A stretch of 64,000 bases of DNA from Xylaria sp. FL1777. Taxonomy: Eukaryota > Ascomycota > Sordariomycetes > Xylariales > Xylariaceae. The notes below the pieces were generated by a model, which did not search any database, was not told the origin of the DNA, and saw only the letters and a program-made list of their open reading frames with translations. Location: NCBI GenBank assembly GCA_022578965.1, contig MU400558.1:62001-126000 (forward strand). The letters run 5' to 3'. The translations under genes and the position numbers were made by a program. How positions within the stretch are numbered: the first letter of the stretch is position 1; every line of letters begins with the position of its first letter. Below are positions 1 through 9,188 of this stretch, piece after piece.

Positions 1-1
1 A

Positions 2-499
2 TCTCTTTTACACACGTACAATCGTTTCAAAGGCCGCGGAACCGATTTCTATTTCATTCTCGTGCCTGCAAACGATGTTCATATAGTCTGTGAGCCATCA
101 AACATAACACGGAGTGTCAGGGGCCTGCCCTACCCTAAACTTGACGTCTTCATTCAGAGCTGCCTGGATACAGGTGACGATCTCCAACTCTGTGACGTTA
201 TAGACGGCACTGATCTACCAGAACAATGGGGTGAAGATAACCTCGATCTCGACGGATTCAATGATGTAGAATGGGCGCGAGATATGATCAAGAGAGGACA
301 AGAATTCGCAAATGGAAAGTTCGCCCACTTTGGAGCCGCCGCTCGGGATGGAAAAAGGAGTCGGCGGGAAATGTGGCAATCCCTGGTACGCACCAAAAAG
401 GACAGGTTAGATTGGACAAAGCCAAGTAGCATCTTCATCACGCAGTATCGCCTCCGAGACGAACCAGACTCGTGGACTGTTTTGTCTGATTTGTACTGA
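2..499 (+). CDS. 3' part of a hypothetical protein gene (5' end outside window)
   Basis: The reading frame is open from the first bases of the window to the TGA at 497-499 and has no in-frame ATG near the left edge, so this is the C-terminal part (about 165 residues) of a longer protein or its last exon. The visible piece reads FKGRGTDFYFILVPANDV near its start, and is acidic in the middle (DLPEQWGEDNLDLDG) and basic later (RDGKRSRREMWQ). No catalytic motif, membrane segment or signal peptide is visible. It looks like a coding exon because the frame is long, compositionally protein-like and ends cleanly before an AT-richer spacer. I do not recognise the family. Whether position 2 lies inside an exon continuing left, or just downstream of a splice acceptor, cannot be decided here. 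Confidence 0.55.
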   Translation, partial: SLLHTYNRFKGRGTDFYFILVPANDVHIVCEPSNITRSVRGLPYPKLDVFIQSCLDTGDDLQLCDVIDGTDLPEQWGEDNLDLDGFNDVEWARDMIKRGQEFANGKFAHFGAAARDGKRSRREMWQSLVRTKKDRLDWTKPSSIFITQYRLRDEPDSWTVLSDLY

Positions 500-1898
500 G
501 AACCCCATGAACCAGAATAGGAGTGGACATTCATCTACGCGGCAGCCTTCTGATGCTGAAGTTCGGGGTTCTGTTCATCCAATCTATTTTATACCTAGGC
601 GATCAAGCAACTAGTTAGGGCAGTTCCAATCCGATATTCATTATCATAATTGTAGAAGATTGATGATTCACTCCCGGTTATGCCGCGACCTAAGAGGCTT
701 GTGGAAAACGTTACGGAGTCACGGCTCCGAATTCAAGTTGGGCTACAAATAGGTCGTGAGTATGTCTATTGAGGTGTAAGGCGAACTCCGAGTCCTCTCC
801 CATCCAGTTGGAGGGAGCCGAGTCCTGTATAAAAAACTAGTATCCATACTATATCCATACTATCGTAGAGTAACTTCTGACCCCCTTTAACCTAAGCGCC
901 TAACAATCGCACGACAGGAATCAAACTTATATCACCCATGTACAGAAAACAACCCCGTAATCTTTGCTATCAAACTAATGACGACCAGCACTCTGTCCTT
1001 CATATACAATGGTTGATTTCTTCCAAGAGCTAGCCCTGCTCTCGACAAGTTTCACCTTCTGCTTACCCTTTTTATCGTGTGTCTGCCCGAACTCGAAAGT
1101 AGATATAATAACATTACAATCAAAACAACCAATTGAACCAATGCTACATGCCATCACTTATATCTAACATCTAGGTCTCCTGTAGCAGTGACCGCGTCTG
1201 TAGGTCATCCTGGCATGGGTCTGCCATTAGATACCCCAGAATGGAGAGGTCAAAAAGATGTTGTATTGGGTTAAGTTTCTAGGCTAGGTCTACAGCAGTA
1301 GGGCTACCTAACTACCCCTTCAGTCAATATACCGAATAAGCTTATATCCCTTATATCCCTTATATCTGATAGTTGGCTGGGGTGTTTGGTCTTATCGTAA
1401 CACTACCTACCTCGGGTACACAGCCGACCGTACCTAATGCATCACAATCACCACCACATACCTAATGGGTTGGATACTCTTTTCAATCAAATATTTTAGG
1501 TCCTGCTCGTTCTGACTCTAATATGAGAGCTGCATTGACACATGTATCACTACAACACAATCAAGACAATGAACCCAATCACGCGCCATCGCTTGTACCT
1601 TACGCCTATAGGCGGGTGGCTTTGGGTGGCCCTACAGACATAGAAGCTAACGGTTGGAGGGGAGCCTCTCGGTTAAGAAATGGCATTCATCATTTGGCCA
1701 ATATCGATCTGTCACGTCAGCGAGAAATTTCCCGGACTATGTTCAATGTCGTGAACGAAGGCACCTTCGTAATCATAAGCATTGATACCGGCGACGTAAT
1801 GGCCATACTAATCGAGCACGCTTTCCCATCCTCTTCTTCTAACCTTTAAATCGCAGAAACCGTCGCCGAACTACGTTCGTGACTGGTCCTGGCTGGCC
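500..1898. other. Intergenic spacer, no gene supported
   Basis: AT-rich spacer between the first partial gene and the HET gene. It contains a short direct repeat at 1341-1367 (three 9-bp units, CTTATATCC with one change in the last). An open frame at 1523-1849 has no recognisable features and is probably chance or leader sequence. Confidence 0.5.
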
Positions 1899-4241
1899 AT
1901 GCTCTGCGAGGAGTGCCGAAATGCCCTTCAGGCCTCGGTCATTGGATGGAGAATATACCCTGATACCAGGGTCTCCTGGGCGGCTAACATTTTTGAATAT
2001 GATTGTTACTCTTCCTCACCTTTACATTTCTCTCTCAGTAGCTTCTACAGGTCAATCACCACTGGCTGCTATGCCTGCCGGCAATTGTGGGCAACAATTC
2101 TGGAACGGTCCAATGCGTCTAAGGAGGGTAGAGGGACCTCTAAGGCGTCATTCTTAAGTGATCCAACACAAGCCATTCCACACTGCCTCGACGACTTTCG
2201 TCGTGAATTTGCAAAGCACATGAGCACAGACACAAGCTGGTTTCCACGACTCTTACGAGAAAACGTCGTGACCAAAACGATTTTGCTCACAATCCCCTGG
2301 GCCATTCGATCAGCAATTCTGAGGTGTATTCTATATGTAGGTGAGGCACATGTACGTAAGTCTAAATGGGTCTTGGCAGCAATACGGTTTCGGTGTGAAC
2401 AGAGGTCTAGAGTCTGGCTCCGTATTGATCTACGTGGGCATTATTTCGAACTATGCACTGGCAACACATACACCCGTCTTGATCTTCCAAACGTCTACCC
2501 TAGAACCTGCAACGACGCTGCTAGCACTGCTGGCGCAATATCCGAGGCTCAGCATACCTCAACAGCGTCAACAGCCGGAACAGCCGATCTTTGGCGCCAC
2601 TGGCTCACCACCTGCTTGACGACCCATTCAGATTGCCGCGTCGAAGAACACAGCCTGCGTCCTTTTGTACCAAAGAGACTTATACAAACTCTACAAGACG
2701 ACCATGGTGAAAGTTCTCTTTGGAGGTTGGTGTGTCATCCCGTCAACGATGCAATCCAGTATCTGACATTAAGTCACTGCTGGGGTTCATATCAGCCCAT
2801 CCGCCTCGACAATAAAACAATTCATGAATTTACCAATCTAACTCCAGTCTCAAAGCTACCGAAGACTTACCAACATGCACTTACGGTCGCCCACGAGCTC
2901 GGTTTCCAATATATTTGGATCGACTCTCTATGCATCCTTCAAGACGAGAAAAATAAACAAGATTGGGAAGAGCAATCGAAGCTCATGGGTTCTATATACA
3001 GCCATGCGGTCTGTAATATCGCTGCGACCTGGGCATCGGACGGTCGCGATGGGTGTTTTAGCACCAATGATCCTTTTGGCAGGGAGCCTACTCGTATTAC
3101 TCTCAGTCCCAGCCTGGACCTGTGTTTAGAATCAACTTCAAGTCAACAATACCACTTATGGCAGGAAGACTCATACCATGAGGATATAATTGCGGCCCCG
3201 CTCAATCAGCGAGGCTGGGTTGTGCAAGAGAGATACTTATCAAGGAGGCAGCTGAACTTCGCTAAGCGCCAGATCTACTGGGAGTGTCATGAGCTTATGG
3301 CTTCAGAGCAATTTCCTACCGGGATTGCCAATTTTAATCAGGGTATTAAGACGTTCACACGAAATGTGTATAAACTTTCCAAACCATGTCTACTTAGCTC
3401 AGAGATTCGGCAGAGCTGGGCCGACCTTGTGAATTTATACTCACGTTGCCAAGTCACTAAAGAATCAGATAAACTAGTCGCCATATCTGGCTTGGCACGG
3501 GAAGTTGGAAGTATATTAAAGGATGTGTGTATTCAGGGTTTATGGAAAAAGGATTTCTACCAACAATTATGCTGGAAGGCTATCTTAGTCGGGGGGGTTG
3601 GCTCGACTGCTACTGGATGCCGTAATATCCCGACATGGTCTTGGGCTCATATTAATGGCCCGGTTGATACTGCCAGGGCGTATAGCGATAGAGGCGCGAA
3701 AGCAGTACCGTGGGTAGAAGTGGTAGAATGGCCGGACCCGGACGACTCAACGAGCAGAGTCGCTCTGCGAGGCATTGTATTGCCTCATACGTCGGTAGAG
3801 ATTATTCCTGGGGATCGTATCCGGTCCAGACTGTGTTTCCGCGAGGGTTTCAATCCACATTCCACTTTCTTCCAGTGGATGGAAATATCGATTGATTGGG
3901 ATGAACGGACTGCTTCTGGCCCACTGATTCAGCAGGGACTATCTAATGTAGAATTTGGGATAAGACTCAGTTCTGATTTCCGGTTCTTTATGATCCTTGG
4001 CTATACGTCATATAGGCGATGTTATTGTGGTATAGTGTTACTACCTCACTCCGCCAGGGAACGCAAGGAGTATGTACGGGTTGGAACCTTCAATACATGG
4101 TTTGCAGATGGACATACCACGGAAGCATTACGTAACCACCTGGGTGCCCGGCTTGGATGCCACCCATCAAGGATCGAGGATCACCTGGATCTCAACGATC
4201 CCAGATTAGCTGATCTGATTGAAACTGTCCATATAGTGTGA
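1899..4241 (+). CDS. HET-domain (heterokaryon incompatibility) protein
   Basis: Intronless 780-residue protein beginning at ATG 1899. The N-terminus has paired cysteines (CEEC at 3-6, CYAC at 57-60) as in many fungal HET proteins. A linker motif (WLTTCLTTHSDC, about 235-246) precedes the HET domain. The domain has its three hallmark blocks: YLTLSHCWG (288-296), YIWIDSLCILQ (338-348) and, further on, LNQRGWVVQERYLSRR. The C-terminal half has no recognisable NACHT, ankyrin or WD repeats. HET proteins of this layout take part in non-self recognition and regulated cell death after hyphal fusion, or are relatives of unassigned role. The family assignment is strong from the motifs; involvement in incompatibility is inference only. 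It lies alone between spacers, typical of this fast-evolving family. The frame is uninterrupted, so it is not an obvious pseudogene. Confidence 0.9.
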   Translation: MLCEECRNALQASVIGWRIYPDTRVSWAANIFEYDCYSSSPLHFSLSSFYRSITTGCYACRQLWATILERSNASKEGRGTSKASFLSDPTQAIPHCLDDFRREFAKHMSTDTSWFPRLLRENVVTKTILLTIPWAIRSAILRCILYVGEAHVRKSKWVLAAIRFRCEQRSRVWLRIDLRGHYFELCTGNTYTRLDLPNVYPRTCNDAASTAGAISEAQHTSTASTAGTADLWRHWLTTCLTTHSDCRVEEHSLRPFVPKRLIQTLQDDHGESSLWRLVCHPVNDAIQYLTLSHCWGSYQPIRLDNKTIHEFTNLTPVSKLPKTYQHALTVAHELGFQYIWIDSLCILQDEKNKQDWEEQSKLMGSIYSHAVCNIAATWASDGRDGCFSTNDPFGREPTRITLSPSLDLCLESTSSQQYHLWQEDSYHEDIIAAPLNQRGWVVQERYLSRRQLNFAKRQIYWECHELMASEQFPTGIANFNQGIKTFTRNVYKLSKPCLLSSEIRQSWADLVNLYSRCQVTKESDKLVAISGLAREVGSILKDVCIQGLWKKDFYQQLCWKAILVGGVGSTATGCRNIPTWSWAHINGPVDTARAYSDRGAKAVPWVEVVEWPDPDDSTSRVALRGIVLPHTSVEIIPGDRIRSRLCFREGFNPHSTFFQWMEISIDWDERTASGPLIQQGLSNVEFGIRLSSDFRFFMILGYTSYRRCYCGIVLLPHSARERKEYVRVGTFNTWFADGHTTEALRNHLGARLGCHPSRIEDHLDLNDPRLADLIETVHIV

Positions 4242-4982
4242 CATCTATATACCTACATAATCTATATAAATTGATGAAAAGAGCTGTTTAGAAATTCAAC
4301 TTTATATTCCAAACTTTGGATTTTATTATTTTTCAAACTTAGCTTGATCCCCACGGTCGCATGGCATTCGTAGCACTCTGTGATCAATCTTATAAGCCGG
4401 TGATAGAGATCTCTATGCGAGCCTCTTGTAATTGCCATCTGGTCGAAACCTCTCTCTACATGTACGTCGCCAACTCTCGGCCAATATAAATATCACGATC
4501 CTCTCGGGAACTGCCTGGGCTTAACACTATGGGCACAAGGCGCTGCTGGTGCGAAGCTTGACGGACTGTGTCTGGTTGCCAATGCGATGATCCAATCGGG
4601 CATGAGGAAACCCAGTCTGACTTGAGGCAGTAGGTGGGTTAAGCGGGAAGTATTGTCGCTGGCATATCGACACAGCTGTGTATGTCTTTAGATTGGCGAG
4701 AGAATATACAACGAAAACACCTTCGGAAGCCTTCAATACGAATTAACACATGTTCATAAGCTCCTATTGTCATTACCAGTTGAGCCTATAAAGCCCCATT
4801 GGAAATACAATGTTCTGTATTTCCGACGATGCCCTCAGGATCCTGATAGAACTAGGGTATACATGGAATAAGTTACCGATTGACCATGGTAAATGGCAAG
4901 CTCCAATCTCATTGATACAAGAAATGTAACCGGAATTTTCTATCCAAGCGTCAAAAATCCGCGTGTGAGCTCGATCTCAATC
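4242..4982. other. Convergent intergenic spacer
   Basis: Between the stop codons of the HET gene and of dml1, which converge. AT-rich and probably holds both 3' UTRs. No gene, RNA or clear repeat is visible. Confidence 0.5.
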
Positions 4983-6793
4983 TCAATCATCGTCGTCGTC
5001 ATCACTCCCGCTCGACCACCCCTCCTTATACCCCTCGGCAATCTCGGCCAGTTCATTCCCGATCATTTCCCGGTCCTCGAGACCAATAGATCGGATGACG
5101 GCCGTCCGAAGGGCCCTTACCTTGTCCATGACGGATGTATCAGTAGCCAGTGCCGTGCGCATGGCCATGTGTTCTTTAATTGCGGTCCTATTACTATCTC
5201 TAAATATCGTAGGGTAGCTATCGAGGATCGGAAAGGAGAGTTCAGAGCGGTAACTACGAGATTTTATTAATAAGTACCATGTGGTTCAGGTTCTGCTCGT
5301 TTTTGGACTCACTTGTGCACTTTCGGCCGCCGTCTCACGCCAAAGCGGCCTGTGACGATCCCATTCTCGTCGTCTGCTGTTGACCCCTCAATTTCGGGTC
5401 CCCGGTAAGTCCGTACTTGACTGAACACGTGTCGCTTCCTCGGTCTCCTGGCTCCTGGATCTAGTTTTAGATCTTGTGGAGATGACAGATCTACTTCCAA
5501 GGGCGTTGTGCCCTTTTGTGAACCAGACTCGGATTCGTCGTCAATAACGTTCTCGTGAAGACTAGAGATGGGATCGCCACGCGCATTCGTTCCGTTATGT
5601 GTTGAGCTTGAAGAATCGACGGGGCTCATTTCAATGTTTGCAATCGTCTGTCTCCCAAAGACGTTCAGGAGATCCATCATGTGACCTAGGTTGCTTGAAT
5701 AGACATGATTAGTAGTTTTAAGCCGAGTGTAGAGGGTTGTGCTCTCGATTGTAGCTGCGAAGAGCGCTGAAATATGCCATGGTGATGATGGATCTAGCTG
5801 GATCGTGGACGGAAGTGACTCCTCGGGCATAGCGAGGGGTACGACTATGGAAGCTTGTGAGCTTAGCTCAGTCAGCGCGCGTGCCTTATTGACCAGCTTT
5901 AGTAGTCTTTTTTCCTATTTCTCGTCAGTCGTAATCGGAAGTAGATGGTTAGTTATATCGAGTATAAGTTACCCTGGGAAGACCCCTTGCAGGCTCTTGT
6001 ACTCCGAAAACCCAAACGGGCGTCTTGCCATATTCATCCCGTATCCGTTCAACATATTTAGCAGCAAAACTTCCCCACGCATCGTCGATTCCGGTCATTA
6101 TTTGAAGGCCCTGCATGTGATCTGCCTCTTCAACAAAGGGGCGTAGGTCTCGATCGAGGAGATCGTGCTCCTTATCCAGGTTGGCGAACAACTCCTCGCC
6201 CATATTCCACTTCTCAAAAGGCATGAGTGTCGAGTTCAACTCATAGTCGTTGAGCTGGACGATGGACTTGGGATGATAGAAGACACGGTTGAAATCAGAC
6301 CAGTATCTCACTGTGCCCGTGGTGAGCTCAGGAGGCGCCAGTCCTGAGTCTAGGCTTTCCTGGTATGCGCTGGCTTCTATGGGTTGCTGTCTGTGCACGA
6401 CTGCTTGTCCCGGCCTGGGGCGAATGAGAACTTGTCTATCAAATGCGACCAAAGGCGTGGTCACTCACCACAAGCTACTCGCCTCTGCATCTTCGCTGAT
6501 ATCGTAAAGAGCGTTGAGTCTCTTTAACGTGCCGAATCCGCCCTTCAGGTCATAGATGACGGTTCTCGGCATGAAAGTCTCAGTGCCATCGGCGCCGAGA
6601 CCTGGTCTGAAGTGTACATCATGATCAACTGGCGATTCTTCGCTTGGACCGTAGGTGAAATATGATTCCTGTATTACCGAGTTTAATTAACATCGCCGAC
6701 ATATGTGTCGAATGATCTCACCTGAGTATTCCAGAAATGTGTTGCTACGTAATTGCTCTGCTGCCCGAGCTGTAGCGTGATGATCTCGCGCAT
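4983..6793 (-). CDS. dml1: Dml1/Misato-type tubulin-like mtDNA inheritance protein
   Basis: Five exons on the minus strand: 6793-6722, 6668-6469, 6414-5973, 5914-5313 and 5253-4983. The phases add up to 529 codons (528 residues), normal for fungal Dml1. The start [20 protein letters not shown] is the characteristic Misato segment resembling the tubulin N-terminus. Next come [15 protein letters not shown] and [15 protein letters not shown], the conserved tubulin-like region. The C-terminus is acidic ([12 protein letters not shown]). In yeast, Dml1 is needed for partitioning of the mitochondrial organelle and mtDNA; animal Misato acts in mitochondrial distribution. Introns carry GTGAG/GTAAC donors. 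The last intron matters because reading through the donor at 5312 stops at once, whereas splicing to 5253 restores the expected C-terminus. The gene is divergent from the thioredoxin-fold gene at 7272 and shares a 478-bp upstream region with it. Confidence 0.93.
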
Positions 6794-7271
6794 AGTCGCG
6801 TAAAGGGTGTATTCGAGTTACATAAATAATCAGCCTGCCTACTCATTAATTTATTTAGTTGATTTCTTGATCTGGCTATGAAAGTCGACTAGAACAATAC
6901 TTACAGTAGATACTTAGGCACAGTATATACAGTTGGGGCGGACCGTCGTCAGCTGAGACCAGTCGGCAGGACATTTGTCTTGGATTCATACTTAAGTACG
7001 TAGTAAGTACTTCGTACTTACACAATACAAATACCGGACCTAACCAACCTCCTTAGGTAATTATCCTCGCGGTGATTATCATGGCAGCCAAGGCTGTAGG
7101 ACCCCTGTTTCACATGCAAGAATTACACCGCATCCCATACCGCGCATGTAGTATTGTAGTATTGTACCAAGATATCTAGCGAATAAATTGAGTTTTTTTT
7201 TTGTTTATTTTTCTTCTTCAGCCGAAATACCTGCATACGCCCAACCCGATCCAGAAATAACGTCCCCAACA
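6794..7271. promoter_or_regulatory. Shared divergent promoter region of dml1 and the AhpC/TSA-like gene
   Basis: 478 bp between two divergent start codons. It contains an imperfect hairpin at about 6993-7021 with 8-bp arms (TAAGTACG and CGTACTTA), and a T-rich tract at 7191-7216 ending in CTTCTTCAG, which could be a pyrimidine-rich leader or the acceptor of a 5' UTR intron. No defined transcription factor site can be claimed. Confidence 0.5.
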
Positions 7272-8051
7272 ATGTCGCTGGCCCAAGAATGGGATTCCCT
7301 TAAGACGCTGCCCAAGAAGGACGTCAAGCCAGCGCCAGAGATCGGGGGCAAGGCTCCCACCCATCCGAACCTCATATTACCGACCGACAAGCCAACCATC
7401 ATCGCTTTCCTGCGGCATTGCGGTGATCCTTGTACGTTGTTCTAGTCCTGCCCATTTCCTTTCATTTATAGGCATGAGAGAAACAGGAAAAAAAAAAGAG
7501 ACAGAGAAGCACCACCTGTGTGCGAATCGATGCGTACTTAAATAGTACTTGAATCATCATCATCCACTAACATACCCCGTCTGCTCTCCCTAGTTGCCGA
7601 GAAGGCCTTCAAGGCGCTCACGAAACTATCGAACGACTACAAGGGGATAAACTTCGTGGCGGTATCGCACTCGTCGTCCGAGGCCACGGAGCGGTGGGTG
7701 GTGAACGTGGGCGGGAACTGGGACGTGACGGTCGTCATCGACGAGGAGCGCGACCTGTACGCGCTCTTCGGGCTCGGCCAGTCGACGACGTGGCACGTGC
7801 TGTCGCCCGTCTCCCTCTACAAGACGTTGCAGCTCGGCAAGAAGGAGAACATCTGGAACCGCCCCACCGAGAGCGGCTCGCGCTGGCAGACGGCCGGCGC
7901 CTTCGCCATCGACGAGAACGGCCTCGTGCGGTGGCGCCACGTCGCCGCCCGCGCCGACGACCTCCCCGACTGGGATGCCGCCATCCAGAGCGTGGGCGTC
8001 ACCCCCAAGCCGAAGCCGCCGCCGCCGGTCCTGACTTATGGGTTTCTGTGA
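7272..8051 (+). CDS. AhpC/TSA (PRXL2)-like thioredoxin-fold protein
   Basis: Two exons, 7272-7431 and 7594-8051, joined in phase to give 205 residues. ATG 7272 (MSLAQEWDSLKT) is the first in-frame ATG; the frame upstream is T-rich leader. The region PTIIAFLRHCGDPFAEKAF (residues 41-59, split by the intron at P53/F54) is the beta-strand/active-site loop of the peroxiredoxin-like AhpC/TSA family. It is followed by VAVSHSSSEATERW and VVIDEERDLYALFGLG, a typical thioredoxin-fold order. The C-terminus is proline- and lysine-rich. Cys50 is the only cysteine I find; the position two residues on, often Cys in relatives (CPF), is Asp52. The fold assignment is good; peroxidase or redox activity is uncertain because of that residue. 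The second exon is much GC-richer than the surrounding spacer. Confidence 0.85.
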
Positions 8052-9188
8052 TCGGGGGAAAGGAAAACAAACAAAGAAAGAAAGAAAGGGAAAAAGGGAG
8101 GAAAAGCAAGACAAGGGAAAGGAGAATGGAAGTTCAAGTGGAGCCATGATTGTATTGTGCCGAGCCTTGATTGAGCCTTGATTGAGCACGCATTTTGCAG
8201 ATGGACAGACAGAGCGACACCAAAGTCAGCGCCCGGCCTCGGAATATCATAACCATCGGATTACCTATGCTTCTAGCCTTGGCGAGGAATTGGGTTGCAC
8301 AGCTCTGGCTAGGAATTGTGGATTGTCCAAAAAAATTACCTGCATATATTTCGTCGATCTTTGTGGAATGATCGGACATCGGCTGGTACGAATGAGCTAA
8401 CATACTACTAGGAATGTGATGACCACATATATATGAATAATGAAGTATACGTCCAATATAGAAATTAGATAGTTTGAGATATCTCAATCCATATGACTAC
8501 TCATGCATTGTTACTTTGCCTTGGGATGATATTTGAACTATTAGACAGTGAGAGGCCCGCCTGGAGATGATGCGATCTCCTTAATCTGCCCAGCAGCGTG
8601 TACACGGTACTAGATCAAGCACTTAAGCTTGGCTTAAAGATACGATTTGTAACGGAACAAGCGGCCCGTTTGACGACATGTCTGGCATAGAAACAGATAT
8701 TCTTACAACATAATAATTATTTATTTGAATTTTTTCAAGTCTTTTTTGGATGAGCTTCGGAGACAATCGTGACCCCAACCAGCTCTCCACCACTATAAAT
8801 ATTTGTGCGACAGATAGGATAAAACAATTATATACAAGTATGCACGGGTTCATTGTGCTGGATCATTTCCCTCTGTTGCATATGCTCCATCACCTCATTT
8901 CTCTTACCCCAGGGGTATATCTCGGCCCCGCTATTATGGCGAAAAAATTCGCTAATCTATGTGTTTAGTATTGTGGTATCCCTCGAAAAGAAATGAAGAA
9001 CATTATTCCACATGCTAAACCGCCGCGTTCCTACTACATAAAACACCAAGTTGCGTGAATGGGCTCCTGGCTGGCCAAATAACATGCCAATATCGAGATG
9101 CCAAGTTGAGCAAACTGATTAAAAAGAATCAAAAGAGAATATGTGATGCTGCATCCTTTCACTATAGAAGAGAAGAAGCAAGTCATCT
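8052..9188. other. Convergent intergenic spacer
   Basis: Spacer between the stop of the AhpC/TSA-like gene and the stop of ste12. It begins with a purine-rich GAAA/GGGAAA stretch (8051-8130), likely 3' UTR. No additional gene is visible on either strand. Confidence 0.5.

Noticed and set aside
1523..1849. Open frame of 108 codons upstream of the HET gene
   Set aside because: No motif, no family resemblance, and overlaps probable leader DNA.
7694..8149. Arg-rich open frame overlapping the AhpC/TSA-like second exon
   Set aside because: Out-of-frame shadow of a GC-rich exon.
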